In this document: positions 26,248 through 34,370 of the stretch, piece after piece
How the letters are laid out: each line of letters begins with the position of its first letter
Position numbering within the stretch: the first letter of the stretch is position 1
From: Clostridia bacterium
GTDB lineage: Bacteria > Bacillota > Clostridia > Oscillospirales > Acutalibacteraceae
Direction: 5' to 3'
Assembly: GCA_024404025.1 (NCBI GenBank)
Contig: JAKSQP010000008.1
Coordinates: forward strand, 1-64,000
Length of the DNA stretch: 64,000 bases
The notes under the pieces: generated by a model
Seen by the model: only the letters and a program-made list of their open reading frames with translations
Database searches by the model: none
What the model was told of the DNA's origin: nothing
Translations under genes and position numbers: made by a program

Positions 26248-27093
26248 TTATTTTGAACTTCTTCCGTTGAAATCGGTGATTATGAAAACATCTGTTATCT
26301 GTGAAAAATCTACGCCGGGCTTGATTATTGCCCGTGCCGAAATATCAACCGTGCCGTCCGCAACATCAATAACATTGCCTATGATGAGATCTCTCGGATA
26401 AATTCCGCCGACTCCCGAGGTGCAGACTATTCCGCCTACGGTTACTGCGGTTGATGCCGAAAGGCCGGGCATGTGACATAAGCCGTCCTCTGCAAGAGCA
26501 ACGGTTGTGGTTACAAAGCCGAGATCTCTTGTGCGCACTTCATAGGCGCTGACATTAACGCCCGGGTTCATAATGGTGTTGACCGTGCATTGCATTTCGG
26601 TTGCCGAAGCAACAACGCCTATAAGATATTTGCCGTAAATAACGGGATCATTGACCTTGATTCCCGAAAGCGTGCCCTTATTGAGCGTGAAGCTTTCAAA
26701 GCGGTCTGCGGCATCTCTGCCGATCACCGCCGCTTCCGCAAATTTATAATCCTCGTGTTCTTCTTTCAGTTCAAGGAACTGCTGATAAAATTCGTTTTTG
26801 TGCTTTGCCTGTTCGTAATCAACAAGCTGCTGCTTGAGTGAATCTATTTCTTCACGGAGCTTTTCGTTTTCCGATGCGAGAACAGAGGAAGATTTAAAGG
26901 AAACGGGAAGCTTTGAAAAATATGATGCGGCTGCGGTTGCAGCTCTTGAAGCGGGCGAAAATACAAAAGCCGTTATTCTGTTGAGAGGTGAAGCGCCGCT
27001 TCTTGAGGCTGCGGCAAAAACCGAGCCTGCAAGCAGAGCCGCAAAGGCTACTGCAAATATTCTGAATGCCGTGCTTTTCAGAAAGCGGATCAT
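26248..27093 (-). CDS. mreC: Rod shape-determining protein MreC
   Basis: A 281-residue protein with an N-terminal membrane helix (about 9-28), a coiled coil near residues 65-110 (E-N-E-K-L-R-E-E-I-D-S-L-K) and a C-terminal beta domain containing I-G-R-D and the G-V-G-G-I-Y-P-R-D-L block. It scaffolds PBP2 and MreB on the outer face of the membrane. It is preceded by AAGGAG and sits 17 bases after mreB. Confidence 0.93.
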   Translation of the reverse strand: MIRFLKSTAFRIFAVAFAALLAGSVFAAASRSGASPLNRITAFVFSPASRAATAAASYFSKLPVSFKSSSVLASENEKLREEIDSLKQQLVDYEQAKHKNEFYQQFLELKEEHEDYKFAEAAVIGRDAADRFESFTLNKGTLSGIKVNDPVIYGKYLIGVVASATEMQCTVNTIMNPGVNVSAYEVRTRDLGFVTTTVALAEDGLCHMPGLSASTAVTVGGIVCTSGVGGIYPRDLIIGNVIDVADGTVDISARAIIKPGVDFSQITDVFIITDFNGRSSK

Positions 27094-27110
27094 TGCCGTT
27101 TCTCCTTAAA

Positions 27111-28127
27111 TCAGATATATTTTTTGTTGTTTATGACATTGAGCGTTTCGCTCTCAAGGCATTTGCCCGTGCCGTCAACAACGCAGTCAAGAGGAGCATC
27201 TGCAACATGAACGGGAATTTTTGTTTCTGCCTGAATGAGCTTATCAAGTCCCCGGAGCATCGCTCCGCCGCCGGTAAGAGTTATGCCGTGGTCGATAATG
27301 TCTGCGGCAAGCTCCGGAGGAGTTTTTTCAAGAGTGGATTTGACCGTGTCAACGATAACCGCAACGGTGTCCGCCATTGCTTCACGGATTTCTTCAGAGG
27401 TAACATCAACATTCTTCGGCAGACCGTCCATAAGATTTCTGCCCTTGATGTTCATAACGCCTTCGCCCTGATAGGGATAAGCCGAGCCGATTTTGACTTT
27501 GATGTCTTCGGCAGTTCTTTCGCCTATGAGCAGATTATATTTTTTCTTGATATAGTTGATGATGGATTCATCGAAGTTGTCGCCGGCAACTCTGATTGAG
27601 TTTGCGGTAACAACGCCGCCGAGCGAAATGACCGCAACCTCGGATGTGCCGCCGCCGATGTCAACAACCATGCTGCCGGTTGCTTCGCTGACGGGCAGAC
27701 CTGCGCCGATTGCGGCAGCCATAGGCTCTTCGATGAGGCTGATATAATTTGCGCCTGCGCTCTTGGCAGCGTCGTGAACAGCCTTTTCTTCAACCTCCGT
27801 TACGCCGGACGGAATGCAGATAAGCACTCTGATGCGTGAAAAAGGTCTGCGCTTTGTTGTGCGCTTGATGAAGGCTTCAATCATTTCCGCCGTAATTTCA
27901 AAATCAGCAATAACGCCGTCTTTGAGCGGCCTGACTGCAACTATTGAGCCGGGAGTTCTGCCTATCATTTCCTTGGCTTCGGAGCCGACGGCAACAACTC
28001 TTGGAGGGTTGCTCTTCTGATCAACTGCAACAACCGAAGGCTCACGGATAACAATGCCTTTGCCCTTGACAAAAACAAGGGTGTTGGCAGTTCCGAGATC
28101 TATTCCGATATCTTGTGTGAACAACAT
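27111..28127 (-). CDS. mreB: Rod shape-determining actin homologue MreB
   Basis: A 338-residue actin-fold ATPase. The phosphate and adenosine motifs are D-L-G-T-A-N-T near residue 10, D-I-G-G-G-T-S-E in the middle and T-G-G-G-A-M-L toward the end. It forms filaments that orient cell-wall elongation. The length is typical. It is preceded by GGAGG and by a lipoprotein gene 16 bases upstream, and heads the mreBCD-pbp2-minD series. Confidence 0.96.
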   Translation of the reverse strand: MLFTQDIGIDLGTANTLVFVKGKGIVIREPSVVAVDQKSNPPRVVAVGSEAKEMIGRTPGSIVAVRPLKDGVIADFEITAEMIEAFIKRTTKRRPFSRIRVLICIPSGVTEVEEKAVHDAAKSAGANYISLIEEPMAAAIGAGLPVSEATGSMVVDIGGGTSEVAVISLGGVVTANSIRVAGDNFDESIINYIKKKYNLLIGERTAEDIKVKIGSAYPYQGEGVMNIKGRNLMDGLPKNVDVTSEEIREAMADTVAVIVDTVKSTLEKTPPELAADIIDHGITLTGGGAMLRGLDKLIQAETKIPVHVADAPLDCVVDGTGKCLESETLNVINNKKYI

Positions 28128-28143
28128 CTGCTTTTCCTCCGGA

Positions 28144-28827
28144 TTATTTATACTGGATCGTGCCGAGAACTGCGGCTACATCATCAATATCTTCGGTCAG
28201 ATCTCTTGTGCCGGTAACCATGCAGCTGAATGCGTTTTCGCCGTGCTCAAAGAAGATGAAGCCGAGATACGATTTATCGCCGGTTTCTTTGTTTTCAACA
28301 TATCTTGCAACAAACGGATAATCTTCGCCTGCGATGTTGACGGAAGAGTTGACCTTTTTGCAATCGGGATTGATGCTGTCAACAGCATCAAGAAGAGTGT
28401 TATCCTGCCTGAGCTGTGAAGCAGACATACCGGGCCTTGCGGTGATGGAGATTTTGTCGCCTTTGGCATTGTCGAACTTAAGGTCAACAAAAGATTTTAC
28501 ATTATACTCCCATTTATCGGGAATCTTAATTGAATAATACTGGGTTTCAACCGTGTCGCCGATAACAACAACATGCTTGAGAGTGACGGAGTCGGTTGCA
28601 AATTCACCGTTTTCGTTTTTAACATTTTTGCCGTCTGCATCGGTAACAAGAACAATAAGGTTGCCGTTTGCATCTCTCTGAGCGCCGCCGTTTGCGTCGG
28701 TTACAACTGCAACGGGATTATTGCCGAAGTCCGTAACGACCTCGCCGCCCTCTGTTTTGGTTCCGCAGGCTGCAAGGCAGGTTATGATAACTGTTAAGCA
28801 GATTACAATAGCTGTTAATTTTTTCAT
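28144..28827 (-). CDS. Putative lipoprotein of unknown function
   Basis: A 227-residue exported protein. The start at 28827 is followed by a lipoprotein signal ending L-A-A before Cys21. Residues about 30-85 contain repeated V-T-D-A-D/N-G units (degenerate, acidic), followed by a compact domain with I-P-D-K-W-E and a strand-rich C-terminal half. I do not recognise a named family. It lies between the FGGY kinase and mreB with short gaps, so it may share their transcript. A wall- or surface-associated role is only suggested by context. Confidence 0.65.
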   Translation of the reverse strand: MKKLTAIVICLTVIITCLAACGTKTEGGEVVTDFGNNPVAVVTDANGGAQRDANGNLIVLVTDADGKNVKNENGEFATDSVTLKHVVVIGDTVETQYYSIKIPDKWEYNVKSFVDLKFDNAKGDKISITARPGMSASQLRQDNTLLDAVDSINPDCKKVNSSVNIAGEDYPFVARYVENKETGDKSYLGFIFFEHGENAFSCMVTGTRDLTEDIDDVAAVLGTIQYK

Positions 28828-28850
28828 GATTTTTATCCTTTCTCGGAGCA

Positions 28851-30446
28851 TCAGCCGTTAAGGGCTTTGAATGAATCCTTGTTTGTTTTATAGAGATTTT
28901 TATAAACCTCATAGTTGCGGTCATAAACCGCTTTGTTTGCTTTATTGGGCTTAAAGGTCTTATTTGCGGGGATGAGCTTCTTTGCTTCGGAAATGTCGCC
29001 GATCATTCCGAGACCGACCGCCATAACTACCGCTGCGCCGACTGCGCCGACATTCTGCGGGCTGTCAACGGTTTCAACCGTTCTGCCTGTAACATCTGCG
29101 AGAATCTGGCAGGTAACATCCGAAAGAGCGCCGCCGCCGACGAATCTGACGGTTTCCGAGGTTTTGATTTTCTTATCCTGGGTTTCAATGAACCAGCGCA
29201 TGTGCATACAAACGCCTTCGATAACGGAGCGGATAAGCTCTGTTTTGCCGGTTTCAAGGCTCATATTGAAGAACATTCCTCTTGCGTTCGGATCTTCAAA
29301 CGGGCATCTGTTGCCGTGAAGCCAGGGAGTGAAAATAACTCCGCCGCTGCCTGCGGGAATTTCGCTGATAACCTTTGAAAGATAATCATAAAGGCTTGTG
29401 TAAAGGCTTTCGGGAGATTCGGAAACATCCTTTTTTTCAAGATAGATGCCGATTTCATCAAGAGCAAGATGATCCTTGACCCATTCAAGGCACTTGCCTG
29501 CGGTTTCAAGCTCTGCAAAATAATTGAATTTATTCTTCTGAGCGCCCGTGATGGCTGCTATCATTGCGGAAGCGTCAACAACGCTCTTGTCAACAACGGT
29601 TGAAACCCAGCCGGATGTGCCGTTATAAATATGTGTTTCGCCGAGACCGACGCTGCCTGCGCCGACGCCGATAAGAGAAGCATCGCCGCCGCCGCCGAAT
29701 ACTGCCGTTCCCTCTTTGAGGCCGAGCTCTGCGGCTGCCTGAGCGGTAAGTCCGCCGACATTTGCATCGCAGTCAACGATTTCCGCAAGATGAGCGGGGT
29801 TGACATTAAGAAGCTTGCAGACTGTGGGGCTCCAGCACTCGTGACCCTTGCGGATGTCATAAAGAAGAGTGCCGAAAGCCGAATCTCTTGTCATGACGAA
29901 TTTTCCGGTCATGCGGCTTATAATATATTCTTTGACATCGAGCCATTTATATACTTTTTTGAAGTTTTCGGGTTCGTTTTCTCTGACCCACTGATATTTC
30001 CATACGGGATCTTTAACGCTGGCTGAAACGGCGCCCGTGATTATGAGAGAGGGGATGAGCTTTGTTATGTTGGCGCCTGCGATCTGAATGCCGTTTGCCA
30101 TGCCTTCTTTGAGCTGCTTCTTTGAACGCTGATCCATATAGCTGAAAGCTCTGTGAACGGGCTTGCCTTCCTTATCAACCAGAACAAGTCCCTGCATCTG
30201 CGAGCAGAATGAAACGCCTTCGATTTGCTCCGGCTTTATATCGCATTTGCCGAAAACGGTTTTTGTTGTTGAACAGATTGCTGCCCACCATTCATCGGGC
30301 TCCTGCTCTGCGCCGCCGTCGGGAAGAATATAGAGGTTATAGCCTTCCATTGCTGCGCTGATAAGAGTGATTTTATCGCTGATTTCAAAAAGACAGGTTT
30401 TAACTCCGGTAGTGCCGATATCGTAGGAAATAACATATTTGATCAT
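28851..30446 (-). CDS. FGGY-family carbohydrate kinase (xylulokinase-like)
   Basis: A 531-residue sugar kinase. The N-terminal I-S-Y-D-I-G-T-T-G-V-K-T phosphate loop, the F-S-Y-M-D-Q-R-S region and the C-terminal F-V-G-G-G-A-L-S-D adenosine block are those of the FGGY family, and the length fits. Members phosphorylate xylulose, ribulose, glycerol, gluconate and others; the exact substrate cannot be assigned. The start has AGGAGG. It is encoded upstream of the lipoprotein and mreB and may be read into them, an unusual neighbour for shape genes. Confidence 0.88.
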   Translation of the reverse strand: MIKYVISYDIGTTGVKTCLFEISDKITLISAAMEGYNLYILPDGGAEQEPDEWWAAICSTTKTVFGKCDIKPEQIEGVSFCSQMQGLVLVDKEGKPVHRAFSYMDQRSKKQLKEGMANGIQIAGANITKLIPSLIITGAVSASVKDPVWKYQWVRENEPENFKKVYKWLDVKEYIISRMTGKFVMTRDSAFGTLLYDIRKGHECWSPTVCKLLNVNPAHLAEIVDCDANVGGLTAQAAAELGLKEGTAVFGGGGDASLIGVGAGSVGLGETHIYNGTSGWVSTVVDKSVVDASAMIAAITGAQKNKFNYFAELETAGKCLEWVKDHLALDEIGIYLEKKDVSESPESLYTSLYDYLSKVISEIPAGSGGVIFTPWLHGNRCPFEDPNARGMFFNMSLETGKTELIRSVIEGVCMHMRWFIETQDKKIKTSETVRFVGGGALSDVTCQILADVTGRTVETVDSPQNVGAVGAAVVMAVGLGMIGDISEAKKLIPANKTFKPNKANKAVYDRNYEVYKNLYKTNKDSFKALNG

Positions 30447-30507
30447 AACTTTTCCTCCTAAATTATAACTTTTTATTGTTAATAAATTATCAAACCCAAG
30501 TTAATTT

Positions 30508-30981
30508 TTATGCGTCCGGGAGCTTGCAGACATCGATCCATTCCTTCGCCTGCGAACATTCAAAAAGCTCATCGCAGGTGAATTCGATTGCGCTGCTCGG
30601 GCTTCCTGCGGCGGGAAAAACGGATTCAAAACGCTTCATGCTTTCGTCAAGAAAAACGTCAACGCCGTCCTTAAGGTCAAACGGGCAAACGCCGCCGACG
30701 GGATGGCCTATCATTTCCGCAACCTCATCTGCCGAAAGCATTTTTGCCTTGTAGCCGAATTTATCCTTGAATTTTCTGTTGTCGATTTTGGCATCTCCTG
30801 CGGCAACGATAAGCATTGCGCCTTCGGGAGTTTTGAAAGAAAGCGTTTTTGCGATCCTTGCGGGGATAACGCCCACAACTGCGGCAGCAAGCTCAACCGT
30901 TGCAGAGGATTCGGTGAATTCCATTATTCTGCTTTCAACGCCGAATTTTGTCAGATATTTTCTGACGGATTCAACAGACAT
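30508..30981 (-). CDS. YbaK/EbsC-type aminoacyl-tRNA deacylase
   Basis: A 157-residue YbaK/ProX-domain protein, which hydrolyses mischarged tRNA such as Cys-tRNA(Pro). Family features are S-V-E-S-V-R-K-Y-L at the start, A-A-A-V-V-G-V, A-R-I-A-K-T-L-S-F with the conserved Lys, and G-H-P-V-G-G-V-C-P-F. The start at 30981 (AGGGA nine bases upstream) is preferred; an ATG eight codons earlier is possible. It has its own promoter. The nearby kinase is probably transcribed separately, with a TATAAT-like box just before it. Confidence 0.88.
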   Translation of the reverse strand: MSVESVRKYLTKFGVESRIMEFTESSATVELAAAVVGVIPARIAKTLSFKTPEGAMLIVAAGDAKIDNRKFKDKFGYKAKMLSADEVAEMIGHPVGGVCPFDLKDGVDVFLDESMKRFESVFPAAGSPSSAIEFTCDELFECSQAKEWIDVCKLPDA

Positions 30982-31039
30982 CTCTATCAATCCCTTTTCT
31001 GTCATTCGGGCAGATATTCCTATATTACCCTATTTTAGT

Positions 31040-31068
31040 ATTATATATTCTTTATAAAAGAAATACAA
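31040..31068 (-). promoter_or_regulatory. Promoter of the YbaK-type gene
   Basis: TTGTAT (31063-31068) and TATAAT (31040-31045) on the minus strand with a 17-base spacer. Confidence 0.7.
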
Positions 31069-31092
31069 GATGTTTTTGCAAATTTTCATATT

Positions 31093-31130
31093 AAAAAGCC
31101 GTCGGACGCATCGAAGGATTCCGGCGGCTT
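31093..31130 (-). terminator. Terminator of the hydroxyacid dehydrogenase gene
   Basis: Eleven-base stem AAGCCGTCGGA/TCCGGCGGCTT with one G-U pair; on the minus strand it is followed by a T-run. It begins 11 bases after the stop codon. Confidence 0.75.
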
Positions 31131-31140
31131 GAATATCAGA

Positions 31141-32142
31141 TTAACCTGCGGAGTTTTTGCATCGGAAGCAAACCTCATTGGGCAATTCATTCTTTTCAAA
31201 GAAATCAAGAATGTTTTCAACAGTTGTGCGTGCAATGTTTGAGAGAGCCTCTTCGGTCAGAAATGCCTGATGCGAAGTGACTATGACATTCGGCATGGTT
31301 ATAAGTCTTGCGAGGGTGTCATCGTTGACGATATGGCCCGAAAAATCTTCAAAGAAAAAATCGCTTTCTTCCTCATAGACATCGAGGCAGGCGGCACCGA
31401 TATTTCTTTCTTTTATTCCGTTAAGAAGATCTTCGGAATCAATCAGAGCGCCTCTTGAGGTGTTGACAATTACAACCCCTTTCTTCATTTTTGCAATGCT
31501 TTTTTTATCAATTATGTGGGTCGTTTCTTCCGTCAGCGGGCAATGAAGCGAGATAATGTCGCTTTCGGCGAAAAGTCTGTCTGTGTCAACATATTCAACG
31601 CCGTCAATTTCGGAAGGATACTTATCAAAAGCAAGAATTTTCATCCCGAAGCCCTTACAGATTTCAATGAAGATTCTGCCGATTTTGCCCGTTCCGATAA
31701 CCCCGACGGTTTTGCCGTGGAAATCAAAGCCCGTCAGTCCGTTGAGGCTGAAATTGAAATCTTTTGTGCGGTTATAAGCTTTGTGGATCCGTCTGACCGA
31801 GCAGAGAAGCATAGCCATTGCATGCTCTGCAACGGCATAAGGTGAATATGCCGGCACTCTGACGATGCGAATTTTTCCGTATGCGGCGGAAAGGTCAACA
31901 TTGTTGTAGCCTGCGCATCTCATTGCAATGAGTTTAATGCCAAATGAACGGAGCTTTTCTATCACTTGTGAATTTATATCATCATTGACAAATGCGCAGA
32001 CGGCATCGTAGCCGTCAGCAAGTCCGACGGTATCTTCGCAGAGCCTCGTTTCAAAAAATTTGAATTCAAGTCCGCTCATCCCGTCGTATTTAAGAAAAGT
32101 GTTCCGGTCATAATCTTTTGTGTCAAAAAATGCAATTTTCAT
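31141..32142 (-). CDS. D-2-hydroxyacid dehydrogenase (D-lactate dehydrogenase-like)
   Basis: A 333-residue NAD-dependent dehydrogenase. The NAD-binding V-G-V-I-G-T-G-K-I-G-R sits near residue 147; the catalytic Arg is in N-T-S-R-G, followed by D-V-Y-E-E-E and the S-H-Q-A-F-L segment with the catalytic His. The M-K-I-A-F-F-D start and length fit D-lactate dehydrogenases of the LdhA type. GGGAG lies five bases before the start, and the gene overlaps the end of the preceding glycosidase region, so it is co-transcribed with it. It may reduce pyruvate to D-lactate or act on another 2-keto acid. Confidence 0.88.
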   Translation of the reverse strand: MKIAFFDTKDYDRNTFLKYDGMSGLEFKFFETRLCEDTVGLADGYDAVCAFVNDDINSQVIEKLRSFGIKLIAMRCAGYNNVDLSAAYGKIRIVRVPAYSPYAVAEHAMAMLLCSVRRIHKAYNRTKDFNFSLNGLTGFDFHGKTVGVIGTGKIGRIFIEICKGFGMKILAFDKYPSEIDGVEYVDTDRLFAESDIISLHCPLTEETTHIIDKKSIAKMKKGVVIVNTSRGALIDSEDLLNGIKERNIGAACLDVYEEESDFFFEDFSGHIVNDDTLARLITMPNVIVTSHQAFLTEEALSNIARTTVENILDFFEKNELPNEVCFRCKNSAG

Positions 32143-32159
32143 TGAGACTCCCTGCCGGA

Positions 32160-34262
32160 TCAACCGGCTGTAAAAATAATTTCTTCTCCTGCATTTATGT
32201 CGAAAATATAGTGCGTGCCGTTAAATGAATATTCCTTATTGCACGCAGGCACGCTGCCCAAATCGGCTTTGAGCCTGATATTGCGTTCTTTTTTTGCTCT
32301 GACGGAAACGGAAACGGTTTTTCCGTTGATTCTGTTTGCGCTGACTTCACAGCCGGATTCGGCAAGCAGATTTTCATAGCGGACGTTCTGCCATTTATCG
32401 GGAACTGCATCGAAAACCCTGATTTCATTTTTATGAGAATACATAACCATGTCAAGAATGCTTCTTGCGGCGGCAGGGGGAGTTTCAAGCACGGGATTCA
32501 TATCCTCATTATACATTGTGTTCGGGCAGATAAATCCGTTGAAAAGGAAACGGATATGTTCGTATGCCTTGTTGCCCTCGCCGAGCAGGGCGAGCATGGA
32601 TGCAGCGCCGGTCTGTGAATATCCGAGAAGCGCTTCGGGCATACTGTGCCAATGCTCAATGCTTTTGATTATTTTGTTTCGGTCGGCTTTATTATATTCA
32701 TCAAGCAGATGAAGAGGATAAATCATAAGCAGATGAGAATAGTGCCTGTGGGACATTGCGAGCGGAGAATCTCTGCCGATCAGGAAGCCTTGCTTTTCGT
32801 CATACGGTAACTCTGCAAGATCATCAAAATATTCTTTGAGAGCGGCAACCTCTCCGTCACCTATGCCGTATTTTTCATCAAGCTCAAAAAGCGTTTCCAT
32901 TGCCCAGAAAAGAAGAGAAAAAGTATAGTTGCAGTCCTTGTGAACGCCGGGATATTCGGGCGATGTTGTGGGCGGAAGATGATATTTTCCGTCATCTTCT
33001 TTAACGAGATAATTGACTATATAGCAAGCTGAATTCTTAAGATTATCAAAGAATTCACCCTTAAGGGCATCGTCATCTGCGGCAGATGAAAAGTGAACAT
33101 AACAGTTGTGAAGCGCCCATAAAATATTGCCGAGCTCAAGCTCGATTTCCTTATCGTCAATGCCCGGCATTCCGCAGGGAGTTGAGAGCGTTTCGGTAGT
33201 GTTTCTGCCTACGGTGATATATTTTCCGTTCCGGTATTTTTCGGGCACATTGTTTCTTAATTCTTCAATGTGATTATGTATTGTTTCGGGCAGAGAGGCG
33301 GCAATTTCAAGATGATTTGCGGGATAAAGAAGCGAATAATTCAGCTCAACATTGAGGTTCCACCAGGCTGCCGGCCACGCCGTGAAATTATCGAGCCAGG
33401 GTCCTGCCGTGTCGAAAATGCGTTTGCCCGATCTTGTTGCGCAGGCGCATTTATAGAGCTGGATCCACCAGAATTTATCGACTTCTTCATCATCGATTTC
33501 AAGAAAGCTTTTTGTGTAGAAATTATGCCAGAATTCATCGTGAGATGCCCTGACGGCGGAAAGATTTTCAAAAATTTCATCCGTTTTTTCGAAATCCGGC
33601 ACGGTGTTATTTCCGATAATGCAGATGAGAGTTTTTTCGTTCCCGCATTCGAAAATTTTATATGTTACCGAATAATTTCCGCTTGTGAATTTCGGCTGAA
33701 TAAAGGCTGTTGCTCCGTGTCCTTTTTTGATATAAGGCTTTTTCGCAGGAGCGTAATGTTTGCTGCTTCTTGCGGTTTCGCCGAGCGCAGTCATCATTTT
33801 CTGCCTCGGGCTTGATGCTTCGGAGGGGCAGAACGAAGGCAGAAGAGAAATGCCGTTTTCTTTCCACGAAAAGACAACGGCCTCTTCGTTTTCAACTGTG
33901 TAAGCGGTGAATTCGGCAGTTGAACCGTCTTTGAATATCCTGCCGCTGATGATGCCGTCATAAAGAGAAACGCTCATTTCATTTTCAAAATCTTTTTCCG
34001 AAACGGCGAATGAAAAGCCGCCGAGAGAAAGTCTCGGAGAAAGGAAAAGATTTTCTTTTTCACGATAGGTCATTTCGTCTGTCGGCAGGCGGTTATCATA
34101 AATATCCGTGTTGCCGAGATTCATATAAAGCGAGCCGTCTTCTTTATAGTAAAAAACGATTCCCGTTGAGCCGTTGCCCGTAAACGGACCTTCAAAAATG
34201 TTTTTCGGAAATGAGCTGAAGTGCATATCTCTTTTTTTGAGGAAGCTTTTATAATCAATCAT
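32160..34262 (-). CDS. GH95-like (alpha/alpha)6-barrel glycosidase
   Basis: A 700-residue cytosolic protein resembling GH95/DUF5703-type glycosidases. An N-terminal beta domain has the F-T-G-N-G-S-T-G-I and L-G-N-T-D-I-Y-D-N-R patterns. The catalytic barrel contains A-W-P-A-A-W-W-N-L-N-V-E-L-N-Y and later H-R-H-Y-S-H-L and the M-N-P-V-L-E-T-P segment. A C-terminal beta domain closes the chain. GH95 members remove alpha-L-fucose or galactose, but specificity here is uncertain. No signal peptide is present, so it acts on imported oligosaccharides. Its promoter overlaps that of the divergent glycosidase at 34371. Confidence 0.7.
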   Translation of the reverse strand: MIDYKSFLKKRDMHFSSFPKNIFEGPFTGNGSTGIVFYYKEDGSLYMNLGNTDIYDNRLPTDEMTYREKENLFLSPRLSLGGFSFAVSEKDFENEMSVSLYDGIISGRIFKDGSTAEFTAYTVENEEAVVFSWKENGISLLPSFCPSEASSPRQKMMTALGETARSSKHYAPAKKPYIKKGHGATAFIQPKFTSGNYSVTYKIFECGNEKTLICIIGNNTVPDFEKTDEIFENLSAVRASHDEFWHNFYTKSFLEIDDEEVDKFWWIQLYKCACATRSGKRIFDTAGPWLDNFTAWPAAWWNLNVELNYSLLYPANHLEIAASLPETIHNHIEELRNNVPEKYRNGKYITVGRNTTETLSTPCGMPGIDDKEIELELGNILWALHNCYVHFSSAADDDALKGEFFDNLKNSACYIVNYLVKEDDGKYHLPPTTSPEYPGVHKDCNYTFSLLFWAMETLFELDEKYGIGDGEVAALKEYFDDLAELPYDEKQGFLIGRDSPLAMSHRHYSHLLMIYPLHLLDEYNKADRNKIIKSIEHWHSMPEALLGYSQTGAASMLALLGEGNKAYEHIRFLFNGFICPNTMYNEDMNPVLETPPAAARSILDMVMYSHKNEIRVFDAVPDKWQNVRYENLLAESGCEVSANRINGKTVSVSVRAKKERNIRLKADLGSVPACNKEYSFNGTHYIFDINAGEEIIFTAG

Positions 34263-34292
34263 TTTTCAATCCCCCAAAGTAATGATATATTA

Positions 34293-34321
34293 ATAGTATC
34301 ATACACGCCTTGTGTTGACAA
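34293..34321 (-). promoter_or_regulatory. Promoter of the GH95-like gene
   Basis: TTGTCA (34316-34321) and TACTAT (34293-34298) on the minus strand, 17 bases apart. Its -35 box occupies almost the same bases as the -35 box of the divergent promoter. Confidence 0.6.
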
Positions 34322-34342
34322 GTATAAAATCTCTGATATAAT
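34315..34342 (+). promoter_or_regulatory. Promoter of the GH38/GH57-like gene
   Basis: Consensus TTGACA (34315-34320) and TATAAT (34337-34342) with a 16-base spacer, about 29 bases before the start codon. Confidence 0.8.
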
Positions 34343-34370
34343 TTGATTATAAATCATGGGAGGGGAAAAT

